A model generated the notes under the pieces. It was not told where the DNA came from, did not search any database, and saw only the letters and a list, made by a program, of their open reading frames with translations. This document shows, piece by piece, positions 36,952 to 46,018 of a stretch of DNA of 64,000 nt (positions within the stretch are counted from its first letter, which is position 1; each line of letters begins with the position of its first letter). The DNA lies in the NCBI RefSeq assembly GCF_004341825.1, contig NZ_SMAG01000001.1, positions 186,001 to 250,000 on the forward strand. Direction: 5' to 3'. This DNA comes from Hazenella coriacea (GTDB taxonomy: Bacteria; Bacillota; Bacilli; Thermoactinomycetales; Thermoactinomycetaceae). The position numbers were made by a program, and so were the translations under genes.

Positions 36952-39204
36952 TTATGAAATAAGTTGCTGTTTTTCTGCCTTTTTAAAAAGATGTTCTAAA
37001 GTTTGAGTGATGAGAGATTCAGTGATTTTCAACGTCGTTTCACTATGCTTTGAAGCTTTTTGCAACTTTTTCTCCATCACCTCTAGAGAAACTTGAATCT
37101 GTTTGACTGAGATTTTGATCTGTAGATTAGTTTTAGGATCTTTACCAATCGCTTGAGTTAATTGTTTTTCTAACAAACGACTGACTTGCTTTGCTTCTAG
37201 TCCATCTACTGTGACAAGTTTGATCAAGTCTTGGGAAACTATCTGAAGCTCCTTTTTACCTGCTAAATAATCACTAAGTAGTTGGAGTTCCTGAATATCA
37301 GATGTCATGCGTGGTTTCACTTGGGAGACACCTTGAAATTGACTAGAAACCCCAGTCAACTCGATCATATCTCCATTTTGATAAGCAAATTTGTCAAATG
37401 TAAGACCTGTCCGATGATCAATCCGAACTTTCACCGATTCACCTGTCGCCTTTACAGTAGCATCAAATTCAAACGTTCCTTGTGTATTGACTTGCTTAAG
37501 GTTTTCGATGACAACTCCTTTTAATTGAACGAGTTGTCCTTCATTACTGAGGCCTACTTCGTTTGGACGAACCACTAATGGTGTTGGGACATCAGATTTC
37601 CCAGTTACTTGGATTCCACTAATATTTGTTAATTGAAATTCTCCATTAAATACAGCCGTTTTAGCGACGATCTGGACAACATCACCAATGACTACATCTA
37701 AATCCTTTTGGTGCACATAAGCACCAGAAGATGAATCCTGAATATAAAACCCTTTACTTCCCCATGCTCCGACCGGGGAGGTAACTACTCCCTCTACCAT
37801 TACTTCAGTACCCACAGATACTTGACGAGCTTCAGCAAGAGTTACAGAGTTCAATTGACCATCGGTATAGCCCGCTTGTTGTGCAGTAGCTTCATCCCAG
37901 AAGAAAATACGCTTATCGACCGGAACCTTTTCCCATTCTTCAGGTTTGACATAAGTTTTTGTATCAGAATTCCCTACATACTTACTTAACCCTTTCTTGT
38001 CATCATTTGCACGGAAGAGGAAAGGAAGTTCCAATAATGGATTTTCAGGATTCCAAATTCCCAATTTTGCTTCTTTCGCTGACTTGACAGCTTCTTGATA
38101 CTTAGGATAGTCCTCTTCATCAATCGGCCAAATAAAGTAAGTAACTGCATGCCCTTGCTTCACCATTTCAAGGTTGATATTGACTTGGTCTGATTTACGA
38201 ATCACTTGCCCAAGTAAGCGACCATAATTATCTGTCGGTTCAGGTCCAACCTTGATGAGTACTTCATCTCCGGGTTTTATCAATGTGTTGATATATGATT
38301 TAGCCTTTTCTCCAAACTCCTTTTGGTTGCGATTAATCGTCGCACGGTTTGGATCTTTGTTGTGTGCTGCATAGGTTTCAGCTGTATCCATATTAACAAA
38401 ACGAACTTTCGTTGTCCCCAGAACGGGTTTGCTCAGGTGAATCGTATCACCATCCACCACACTAGATACCACAGATGGATAGAGTCCCTCTGCGGAAGGG
38501 GGAGCTGGTTGGTTACTTAGTAGAGACAGATCCTTATCTTTACGGGGAATTAACTGATACGATGTATATTGACTAAGAATTGCAGTAATTTCATACCATT
38601 TCCCTTTTTGTAACTGAGATACATCCATAGACCCTTCCATCACACGTAACGTAGTCTCTTGGAAGTCAGCATCGATGAGTGAGATGTTGTATCCGCCACC
38701 CGCTGGTGCAGAAGGAATATTTTGTATAAATCCAGTTAATTGGACAAGTGAACCTTCTAGTGGTTCTGCTTTCTTAGCATCTTTTAAATCCGAAAGTTGA
38801 ATCTTCTGAGGTGTTGGCAAAGGTTGTTGGTTAGCCAATACTTCAACTGTTCCTGGAGTGATTTCTGTCAAACCTTTATATTCAGTAATATTGCCTGTGA
38901 CTCTTACTTGATCGCCTTCTTTTAATTGAGGATAGTTAGTGGGGCTTATGGCAAATAGATTGATTCCACCTGTTGCGTCTTGAATAAATGTAGACAACTT
39001 TCCACCCCCAATGGCTGAGTTGTCAGCAAGAACAACACCTTCCACAGTGACGGTCTGCCCTATTTTCAGTTTCGCTTGAGCAATGGAGAGAGTACTAGCT
39101 GATCCTACTTCAGCAGATACTCCCTGAGTGATGCCTACACAAGAGAAAAATAGCAGACAGATCAGAAAAATAGGGATTAGTTTTCTCACTCGTAATTGGA
39201 GCAT
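36952..39204 (-). CDS. secreted OB-fold / thermonuclease protein (YhcR-like)
   Basis: 750 residues. Signal peptide (about 1-31, cleavage near VSA-EV), two OB-fold (YhcR-type) domains (about 38-235), a staphylococcal-nuclease domain (about 243-395) with VVDGDTIHL, RFVNMDTAET, GEKAK and DNYGRLLG giving the catalytic Asp, Arg and Glu set, then two more OB-like parts (about 455-640) and a helical C-terminus. Resembles the front half of Bacillus YhcR, a Ca-dependent sugar-nonspecific nuclease, but lacks its phosphoesterase/5'-nucleotidase and wall-anchor parts. AGGAGG precedes ATG 39204. Confidence 0.85.
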   Translation of the reverse strand: MLQLRVRKLIPIFLICLLFFSCVGITQGVSAEVGSASTLSIAQAKLKIGQTVTVEGVVLADNSAIGGGKLSTFIQDATGGINLFAISPTNYPQLKEGDQVRVTGNITEYKGLTEITPGTVEVLANQQPLPTPQKIQLSDLKDAKKAEPLEGSLVQLTGFIQNIPSAPAGGGYNISLIDADFQETTLRVMEGSMDVSQLQKGKWYEITAILSQYTSYQLIPRKDKDLSLLSNQPAPPSAEGLYPSVVSSVVDGDTIHLSKPVLGTTKVRFVNMDTAETYAAHNKDPNRATINRNQKEFGEKAKSYINTLIKPGDEVLIKVGPEPTDNYGRLLGQVIRKSDQVNINLEMVKQGHAVTYFIWPIDEEDYPKYQEAVKSAKEAKLGIWNPENPLLELPFLFRANDDKKGLSKYVGNSDTKTYVKPEEWEKVPVDKRIFFWDEATAQQAGYTDGQLNSVTLAEARQVSVGTEVMVEGVVTSPVGAWGSKGFYIQDSSSGAYVHQKDLDVVIGDVVQIVAKTAVFNGEFQLTNISGIQVTGKSDVPTPLVVRPNEVGLSNEGQLVQLKGVVIENLKQVNTQGTFEFDATVKATGESVKVRIDHRTGLTFDKFAYQNGDMIELTGVSSQFQGVSQVKPRMTSDIQELQLLSDYLAGKKELQIVSQDLIKLVTVDGLEAKQVSRLLEKQLTQAIGKDPKTNLQIKISVKQIQVSLEVMEKKLQKASKHSETTLKITESLITQTLEHLFKKAEKQQLIS

Positions 39205-39329
39205 GATATTCCTCCTAATTTTTTTGAAATATATGCGTTATTAATTATAACTCTACTTTTTTAAAAACGATATATGACTTTTTCAAATATTGTATGATTT
39301 AAATTAAATATTTTCTGGTATGTTCCTTA

Positions 39330-39358
39330 TTGACAAGAGACCCATGTTAATTTCTAAT
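39330..39358 (+). promoter_or_regulatory. promoter of the TrmB-family gene
   Basis: TTGACA (39330-39335), 17-base spacer, TCTAAT (39353-39358). Directly followed by an inverted repeat. Confidence 0.7.
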
Positions 39359-39381
39359 AGTAGTTAAAAGAATAACTACTA
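39358..39381. promoter_or_regulatory. operator-like inverted repeat
   Basis: TAGTAGTTA and TAACTACTA, perfect 9-bp arms with a six-base spacer. It starts in the -10 box and ends 14 bases before the start codon: likely autoregulation by the TrmB-like protein. Confidence 0.65.
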
Positions 39382-39395
39382 AAATGGAGTGTTAC

Positions 39396-40211
39396 ATGGA
39401 CAACATTTATAAGGAATTACAACGGTTAGGTTTTTCGCAGTATGAATGCAAAGCTTATGTAGGTCTTTTAAAACATTCACCTGTAACAGGATATGAAGTA
39501 AGTAAACGGACAGGTGTACCACGCTCCATGATCTATGAAGTGTTAGGTAAGTTATTAGACAAAGGAGCCATCTATACGGTCCCATCAGATCCAGTAAAAT
39601 ATTTACCTGTCCCTGCTAAAGACTTAATTGCTCGATTACGCCAAACATTTGAAGATTCGTTTGACTTTCTTGAAAAAGAATTATCTATGTTGGGAACAGA
39701 ACCAGAGATTGATGTCATTTGGCGAATTCATAATGAGCAATTAGTCATTAACGAAATGCAAAACCTGATCCGCAAAGCCAAAAATGAATTATGGTTGTCT
39801 ATTTGGGAAAGACAAGCCCCTTTGATCCGAGAACCAGTGGAGCAACAAGTCAAAAATGGTAAACAAGTATTTACAATCCTTTTTGGGGCACCCGACGTAC
39901 AGCTTGGCTCCACCTATCATCATAACTACATGCCTCCAGAAGTAGTCGAAGAACGTATGGGTGGGCATTTAACGGTAGTGTCTCGTGATCATGAAGAGGT
40001 TCTAATCGCAAACTTCGATAACCATCACACAACATGGGCAGTAAAAACTAAAGATCCTGCTTTGGTGCTAGTAGCCACAGAATATATTAGACATGACATC
40101 ATGATCGAAGAAATCACCAAAGAATTTGGCTCCGACAAACTAGATGCTTTATGGCGCAATAAACAAGATTTAATTCAAGTGGTAACAGGAAAGCGGTTCA
40201 TGTTGAAATGA
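39396..40211 (+). CDS. TrmB-family transcriptional regulator
   Basis: 271 residues: N-terminal winged helix (about 5-75) with LGFSQYECKAYVGLLKHSP cut to its core, TGYEVSKRTGVPRSMIYEV and LLDKGAIY, followed by a phospholipase-D-like TrmB ligand-binding domain (about 110-255). TrmB-type regulators often bind sugars; the ligand here is unknown. Start ATG 39396 with TGGAGT upstream; ATG 39384 lacks a site. The adjacent AzlCD amino-acid exporter lies downstream in the same direction. Confidence 0.85.
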   Translation: MDNIYKELQRLGFSQYECKAYVGLLKHSPVTGYEVSKRTGVPRSMIYEVLGKLLDKGAIYTVPSDPVKYLPVPAKDLIARLRQTFEDSFDFLEKELSMLGTEPEIDVIWRIHNEQLVINEMQNLIRKAKNELWLSIWERQAPLIREPVEQQVKNGKQVFTILFGAPDVQLGSTYHHNYMPPEVVEERMGGHLTVVSRDHEEVLIANFDNHHTTWAVKTKDPALVLVATEYIRHDIMIEEITKEFGSDKLDALWRNKQDLIQVVTGKRFMLK

Positions 40212-40264
40212 ACCGTATTTTCTTATCGCTTTTATAGTAGTTAGGTTGATAACATCTATTTCAT

Positions 40265-40283
40265 CCCCCACCTAATCTGGGGG
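40265..40283 (+). other. hairpin between TrmB gene and azlC
   Basis: CCCCCA / TGGGGG with a seven-base loop. No T tract; may be a weak terminator or an mRNA structure near the azlC leader. Confidence 0.4.
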
Positions 40284-40339
40284 AATGTTCAGTGGCAAAT
40301 CTAGGGAGAAATATTACTATTGGGAGGAGATTAAAGGGA

Positions 40340-41077
40340 ATGGATAAAAATCAAGTCAAAGTCAACTCCTATCTGGATCGGTGGAAAGGTGAAGATCACT
40401 TTTTCCAAGGAGTTAAAGACTGTTTACCTACGGTTTTAGGTTATTTAAGTATCGGATTTGCAGCTGGAGTCGTTCAGGCAACAGCAGGATTAAGTATGAT
40501 GGAAATTGCACTGATGTCCACACTTTTGTACGCGGGATCCGCTCAATTTATAGCTGCTGGCATGTTCGTAGCAGGGGCTCCATTGTTATCTATAATTGTT
40601 ACCATATTTATTGTAAATCTAAGATATTTACTTTTAAGTGCGGCTTTAGCCCCCTATTTCAGAAAAATGTCAACACTACAAAATATCGTGAATGGATTCT
40701 TGTTAACAGATGAAACGTTTGGTGTCGCAGCGAATCGTCTCTCAAAACGAAATGAAGCCAGCTACAGTTGGATGCTTGGTTTAAATATCACAGCTTATCT
40801 TAATTGGTTATTTGCTAATTTAGCAGGAGCATACTTAGGTCAATGGATTCAAGATCCGAGTTCCTTTGGACTTGATTTTGCTTTACCAGCGATGTTTATT
40901 GGCTTACTGGTCTTACAATTTGTAGATAGCCCCAAAATAGTTCTGGATTTTTTTATAGCCATCAGTGCAATCATTTTAACAATCCTAGCTAGTTTTATGC
41001 TTTCTAAAGGGTTAGATCTCATTGTAGCTACCTTATTGGCTGCATGTTTAGGGGTGGTGATCGAAAAATGGAAATAA
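40340..41077 (+). CDS. azlC: AzlC-family branched-chain amino acid exporter subunit
   Basis: 245 residues, about eight membrane helices, with the family start DCLPTVLGYLSIGFAAGVV and the LRYLLLSAALAP segment. AzlC and AzlD form an exporter of branched-chain amino acids or analogues. Frame open from GTG 40292, but GGGAGGAG before ATG 40340 is the best site. The last three codons overlap azlD. Regulation by the neighbouring TrmB-like protein is possible. Confidence 0.9.
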   Translation: MDKNQVKVNSYLDRWKGEDHFFQGVKDCLPTVLGYLSIGFAAGVVQATAGLSMMEIALMSTLLYAGSAQFIAAGMFVAGAPLLSIIVTIFIVNLRYLLLSAALAPYFRKMSTLQNIVNGFLLTDETFGVAANRLSKRNEASYSWMLGLNITAYLNWLFANLAGAYLGQWIQDPSSFGLDFALPAMFIGLLVLQFVDSPKIVLDFFIAISAIILTILASFMLSKGLDLIVATLLAACLGVVIEKWK

Positions 41078-41394
41078 GGCTAGATATTTTACTCATGATC
41101 TTCGGTGGAGCCATGGTCACCTTCGTTCCACGTGTCTTTCCCTTGGTCGTATTAAGTAAAATTCATTTGCCTAACTGGATTATCAGCTGGCTCAAACATA
41201 TTCCAGTGGCGATTATGGCTGCACTTTTAGCACAAGAGTTATTAATACCCAACCAAGAATTCACCTATTTTTCTGGAAACCTCCGACTTGTAGCTGCCAT
41301 CCCCACAATCCTGATCGCAGTCTTTACAAGAAGTTTGCTAGCCACTGTTATGGTTGGTGTCGTGTCCATGATGCTTTTGCGTTTTCTGTTTTAA
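41068..41394 (+). CDS. azlD: AzlD-family small exporter subunit
   Basis: 108 residues with four membrane helices and the AzlD pattern GAMVTFVPRVFPLV. ATG 41068 lies within the 3' end of azlC (10 bases of overlap), so translation is coupled. GGGGTGGTG precedes it. Followed by a shared terminator. Confidence 0.9.
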   Translation: MEIRLDILLMIFGGAMVTFVPRVFPLVVLSKIHLPNWIISWLKHIPVAIMAALLAQELLIPNQEFTYFSGNLRLVAAIPTILIAVFTRSLLATVMVGVVSMMLLRFLF

Positions 41395-41420
41395 AAGGAA
41401 TCATTTGATCTTTCTACATC

Positions 41421-41454
41421 AAAGAGGAAGCCTCTCACACGAGGCTTCCTCTTT
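41421..41454. terminator. bidirectional terminator
   Basis: Perfect 14-bp stem AAAGAGGAAGCCTC / GAGGCTTCCTCTTT with a six-base loop, between convergent azlD and the radical SAM gene and overlapping the latter's stop. Confidence 0.85.
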
Positions 41455-43210
41455 CTTCTGCTTTAGTTTCCAATACCATCGTATAACAGTGTACAGGCAC
41501 TTCCTCTTCAGGACGATAAACAGCTAATAATACATGCTTTTTGTCCACCCACTTCCCATGTTCCAGATACGCTTCTAGATCAAAAGGAAGAATTTCAACG
41601 ACCGCATGCTTGTGCAAATCACGTTCAGTCAGTCCCCAGTTGGCAAAATCCCCAGAAACCGTATCCGGTTTTTCTGCTGCCTGACGAATCAATCTAGACT
41701 GTTCCTCTTTAGATAAGCTAAAGTTCCACCAGACTTTACGTGGGCGATGCCGATGATTGAGATAGTAATCGTATTTCATCAGACCCAGAATCCGCTCTAA
41801 GTGTTTCGTGTCATGGTATTGCAAGAAGGACCATAAGCGGGTAAATAAGTCTGCCAATTGATGCCCAATTCGTTGCCACCCTTGCTCTTCCCAGTAGTCT
41901 CCAAACTCTTGGAAGAAGTCAAAGGCAGAAGCAAATTCATGTTTAATCAGATACTGGACGGTATGATCCATCCGGTGGGCATTCCAATATTTCTCCAACA
42001 CATCTTCCACACGCTTAATTCGTACAATATCTGAAAATGGAAGCAGATCATTACCCAAGATTTCATAAGGAGCATGATCCATGTAGACATAGTTGTAACG
42101 CTCTGCATCATGTCGCATACCCGTTCCCCGCAACATTTTCAAAAAGCCCAATTGAAGTTCTTCCGGTTGAAGGGCGAATACATCATTAAATGTTTTGCGA
42201 AAAGTATTGTAATCTTCATGGGGTAATCCTGCGATCAAATCTAGATGTTGAGCGATTTTACCACTATCTTTGACCTTCGTCACAGTACGAGATAATTTAG
42301 TGAAGTTTTGTCGCCGCTTCACTGCTTCATTGGTCGGATCATGGGTCGATTGCACGCCAATCTCAAAGCGAAAAATACCCTGCGGAGCATTTTCAGCGAG
42401 AAAATCAAGTACCTCTGGACGCATAATATCAGCAGTAATCTCAAACTGGAACACACACCCACCATGATTTTCAATTAAAAACTGAAAAATCTCCATCGCA
42501 TAGTCACGCTTAATGTTGAAGGTTCGATCCACAAACTTGATCAACTTCGCCCCATTATGAATGAGATACAACAAGTCTTGTTTAGTTCGTTCGATATCAA
42601 AATAACGAACTCCCACTTCGATACTGGATAAACAGAATTGACAACTAAACGGGCAACCCCGACTGGTTTCAAAATAAACCACTCGATTCGGAAGATCTTT
42701 CAAGTCTTCCGGGAAACGATGCGGAGAAGGGATCTCGTTCAAATCTAGTTTCGGGCGGGGTGGGTTCAGGATGATCTCTTCATTCTTCCGATAAGCGAGC
42801 CCCAACACAAAATGAAACTTTTGTTCCCCGTGGAGTTCTGTAAGCAAATGATGAAAAGTTTCTTCTCCTTCTCCCATAATGATAAAGTCTACTTCCGGGA
42901 GACGCTCCATCCAGTACTTCGTGTCATAAGAGACCTCTGGACCTCCTAACACAATTTTCAGCTCTGGTTTAACCTTCTTCAACATACTGATCACTGTAAT
43001 CGTCTCTTCGATATTCCAGATATAACAAGAGAACGCCACAAGATCTGGTTGTCGCTGATATACATCGGAGACAATATTCATCACTGGGTCTTTAATCGTA
43101 TATTCAGCGATCTCCGTCTCGAAATCTCTACCACTATACGCCTTCAAATAGCGAAGTGCCAGAGAGGTATGAATATATTTGGCATTGAGTGTAGCTAAAA
43201 CAGTTTTCAT
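41435..43210 (-). CDS. B12-binding radical SAM protein (DUF4080 type)
   Basis: 591 residues: N-terminal cobalamin-binding domain (about 1-145) with LATLNAKYIHTSLALR and VLGGPEVSYD; radical SAM core (about 170-400) with the cluster motif CPFSCQFC and ETSRG before it; C-terminal DUF4080 domain (about 420-590). The family is common in Bacilli; its reaction is not established. ATG 43210 follows TGAGGTTG. The codon at 43225 gives a longer frame without site. Single gene. Confidence 0.9.
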   Translation of the reverse strand: MKTVLATLNAKYIHTSLALRYLKAYSGRDFETEIAEYTIKDPVMNIVSDVYQRQPDLVAFSCYIWNIEETITVISMLKKVKPELKIVLGGPEVSYDTKYWMERLPEVDFIIMGEGEETFHHLLTELHGEQKFHFVLGLAYRKNEEIILNPPRPKLDLNEIPSPHRFPEDLKDLPNRVVYFETSRGCPFSCQFCLSSIEVGVRYFDIERTKQDLLYLIHNGAKLIKFVDRTFNIKRDYAMEIFQFLIENHGGCVFQFEITADIMRPEVLDFLAENAPQGIFRFEIGVQSTHDPTNEAVKRRQNFTKLSRTVTKVKDSGKIAQHLDLIAGLPHEDYNTFRKTFNDVFALQPEELQLGFLKMLRGTGMRHDAERYNYVYMDHAPYEILGNDLLPFSDIVRIKRVEDVLEKYWNAHRMDHTVQYLIKHEFASAFDFFQEFGDYWEEQGWQRIGHQLADLFTRLWSFLQYHDTKHLERILGLMKYDYYLNHRHRPRKVWWNFSLSKEEQSRLIRQAAEKPDTVSGDFANWGLTERDLHKHAVVEILPFDLEAYLEHGKWVDKKHVLLAVYRPEEEVPVHCYTMVLETKAEERGSLV

Positions 43211-43670
43211 GTGATTCAACCTCATTACATTCTTAGAATCTATGTTCGGTCAGATCTCGATCAGGCAATGACGAGAATTTGACTTTCACTCTTTTTGAAC
43301 TTGCGACCTGAACCTATTTCAAAGTTTGCTATCTCTTCTTATGTACTTGAAATCTTCTCCTATTCTACACTGAAGTAGTCAGAAAGTCGAAGATTAGAGC
43401 TACTCCCTAAAAGCAATTCAAAAAACCTGAGCATTACACTCAGGGGAGCTGGTTATTATCTACCTTTTTCATCGGCAAATTTAGTAACACATCTACAAAA
43501 TTCCGGAAGGTCACTGTTTTCTCTGTCTTACTTTTGTAATATATTCACAAGAGTGATCCCTCAGAGAAACAGCGACCCACCTTAGCTGATTAGATATAAA
43601 AATGAATGCCAATGACTTCGATTGATTTCACTCAAATTCAGTTATACACTTTTCGTGAAAGGGCTTACAT
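43211..43670. other. intergenic region, nothing recognised
   Basis: About 460 bases. A short CCTGAG/CTCAGG hairpin near 43428-43446 is the only structure noticed. It should contain the promoter of the radical SAM gene. Confidence 0.4.
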
Positions 43671-43943
43671 TTAAAAGCAAGAGTTACAATAAGACCAAGA
43701 TTCACCACATGTTTTTTCTAGATACTTCTTTAATTCATCTAATTGAGTAGAACAAACGATTGTACTCCCCACAGTCCACCTTCTCAGAGCTCCTTGATTC
43801 CGTAGTTGTGGACAACGAACCCGATGGATCACATTATTCCTAGCCTGTAATTCAAACTCCCTAATCGTCGCCACATACCCCGATTGATGTTCATTACACC
43901 AAGTTTGGTAGCCATGATCATCATTTATAAATGGAAGAACCAT
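43671..43943 (-). CDS. hypothetical Cys-rich protein, 90 residues
   Basis: Not recognised. Six cysteines, arranged W-C-N-E, RCPQL, VCST, TCGES and YCNSC, suggest a metal site or disulfides. An N-terminal part GYQTWCNEHQSGYVATI looks like a small beta domain. GGGAG stands five bases before ATG 43943, so the start is well supported. It stands alone between two non-coding gaps. It could be a small zinc-binding protein; no better function can be offered. Confidence 0.55.
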   Translation of the reverse strand: MVLPFINDDHGYQTWCNEHQSGYVATIREFELQARNNVIHRVRCPQLRNQGALRRWTVGSTIVCSTQLDELKKYLEKTCGESWSYCNSCF

Positions 43944-44190
43944 ATCCTCTCCCTCATTTCTCCTATGATCCTAAAGATGCTGGTGGCAATCCAACATCCT
44001 TATCCTTATCATAAGCCAATTTAAGAAAATTGGAAGGTGAGGACAAAAAAAGGACTGGTTGATTCAACCTGACAAAAGTTAAAAATATAAATTTCTTAAG
44101 CTATTGTTTCACTCTTATTCAACTCTTGTTAAGATTCCTTCATTATAATTAAGATAGATATATGTTCCTATTAATGAAAGGGGTGTATAA

Positions 44191-45672
44191 ATCATCGCAA
44201 AGCAAAAATCGATGTGGGTCTCACTCTTTTTGGTTGCTTTTTTATCTGTGGGGGCATTTCCTTCTTGGGTTTCGGCTCAACCGATTGGATCTGAAAAGGA
44301 TTGGCAACATTGGGTTCAAAAACACGCGAATCCGATTAAAATCTTGAGCCCCTCAGAAAATGATCACTACAAAGACTTGCATTTTCTAAAGCAGACATTG
44401 AAAGACAAACGAATCGTTTTGCTTGGGGAGAGTTCTCATGGTGCTGCGGAATTTAACTCTTCGAAGGTTCGCATGATTCAATATTTACATAAAGAATTAG
44501 GTTATGAAGTGATCTCCTTCGAATCTGGATTAGCCGAAAACCATGCTGCATTTATTGAGTCAGGCCAGAAACCTCCGTTGACAACCATGCAAAATTCTAT
44601 TTTTGGTGTCTGGCATTCACAGGAAACTTTACCTTTATTCGATTACATCAAAGAGCAGAAAAACACCAAGAATCCTTTGATCTTATCTGGCTTTGACAAT
44701 CAGCCAATGGCAACTTACAGTCCCTTTGTTCGAGATTGGTTTAAGCAAGTAGATCCTAAAGTCGCTGAGCTCGCATTCCAACTGGAGAATAAATTTGTTC
44801 ACTACTACTATATGGAATCAGATATCAATGCATTTAAAAAAGAACAACCACATTTGATTGCTCAGTATCAACAATTACTTTCATTTGTCGAGTCACACGA
44901 ATCACAATTACAAAAAATCTATCCACAACATCCAGAATTAACGAAAGTAACAAAGTATACATTTCAAGATCGAATCGACAGTATCAATCAAATGATCGAG
45001 CCTTCAATCCTTCTCCAAAAGTATTTAGAGGAAGAAGATTATGAAAAGGCTGGAGAAAATATGGATCGGCTCAGTGTCGTTCGTGACAAAGCGATGGCCA
45101 AACATTTGACTTGGGTCGCTGACGAACTCTACCCTGATAAAAAAATTATTGCTTGGGGACACAACTACCATATACGTAAAAACAACTCACAAATTACAGC
45201 TCCATATCGAGGTTCATTGGTTACCATGGGTGAGTTACTCCCAGACCATATCAAAAAGCAAACCTATACTGTCGGACTGTACATGAACCGTGGAGAATCT
45301 GCTTCTAACAATCGAGTGCCTATGCCCGTTCGTTACCCTCATCCAACCGGAACCATGGAATCAATTCTCGGTAAACACATGAAGTCACCTGCGATCTTTG
45401 TTGATCTAGCCAAACATAAAAATAAAAAAGGAACTTCTTGGATGTATACCCCTCGTCTAGCTCTGGATTGGGGATTCATGGAGGAAGAACTCCTCCCTCG
45501 AGATCAATATGATGGGATCTTGTTCATCGATGAAACTCACCTTCCCAACTATATCCCTCCAGCTTCGAGCCAAAAGCAACAATCCAAGGCATCCATCCAA
45601 GGTTTTCAACCCCTCTCATCCTCCTCGCTCAATTCAAAAGTAGATCATCTTCACCTAAATCCAAATCATTAA
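44191..45672 (+). CDS. secreted erythromycin esterase-family hydrolase
   Basis: About 493 residues. Erythromycin-esterase fold (about 60-450): LLGESSHGAAEF, FESGLAENHA and WGHNYHIRKN give the conserved Glu/His active-site set. The family hydrolyses macrolide lactones in a few cases; most members have unknown substrates. A signal peptide (KQKS then VSLFLVAFLSVGAF, VSA-QP cleavage) predicts secretion, unusual among Ere enzymes. A stop lies at 44188. The only ribosome site AAAGGGG is seven bases before ATC 44191, while the first ATG (44212) has no site and would remove the basic n-region. I therefore call an ATC start, tentatively. Confidence 0.78.
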   Translation: MIAKQKSMWVSLFLVAFLSVGAFPSWVSAQPIGSEKDWQHWVQKHANPIKILSPSENDHYKDLHFLKQTLKDKRIVLLGESSHGAAEFNSSKVRMIQYLHKELGYEVISFESGLAENHAAFIESGQKPPLTTMQNSIFGVWHSQETLPLFDYIKEQKNTKNPLILSGFDNQPMATYSPFVRDWFKQVDPKVAELAFQLENKFVHYYYMESDINAFKKEQPHLIAQYQQLLSFVESHESQLQKIYPQHPELTKVTKYTFQDRIDSINQMIEPSILLQKYLEEEDYEKAGENMDRLSVVRDKAMAKHLTWVADELYPDKKIIAWGHNYHIRKNNSQITAPYRGSLVTMGELLPDHIKKQTYTVGLYMNRGESASNNRVPMPVRYPHPTGTMESILGKHMKSPAIFVDLAKHKNKKGTSWMYTPRLALDWGFMEEELLPRDQYDGILFIDETHLPNYIPPASSQKQQSKASIQGFQPLSSSSLNSKVDHLHLNPNH

Positions 45673-45679
45673 ATGTTTT

Positions 45680-45714
45680 AACGTCTGATTCCTGAAAGGA
45701 GTCAGGCGTTTTTT
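45680..45714 (+). terminator. terminator after the esterase gene
   Basis: AACGTCTGA..TCC / GGA.TCAGGCGTT stem followed by TTTT. Confidence 0.8.
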
Positions 45715-46018
45715 CAACTCGTACAAAATAAAAATAGAATCTAATATAGAAAAGGCATAAATGAAAGTAAAAATCCATTTATAAAAAGAATTAAATCATT
45801 AATTAATAATCATGTATAATTTTCTAAAACGCTACTTTGACGCTATCTACAAATGATATAATTTAAATTCTGTATAATCTATCTATTTCTTATATTCTAT
45901 AAACAATGGTATACTTTCTCTATAACATTACTCGTTATTCTTTATCTTAGAAACTATTGCAACATCCTACCATCTCTTTTCAAAACCACCTGAATATTGG
46001 AATGGAGGCGCATCAAAG
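45715..46018. other. AT-rich region before acyl-CoA ligase 3
   Basis: About 300 bases, very AT-rich, holds the promoter of the next gene. Nothing else recognised. Confidence 0.4.
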
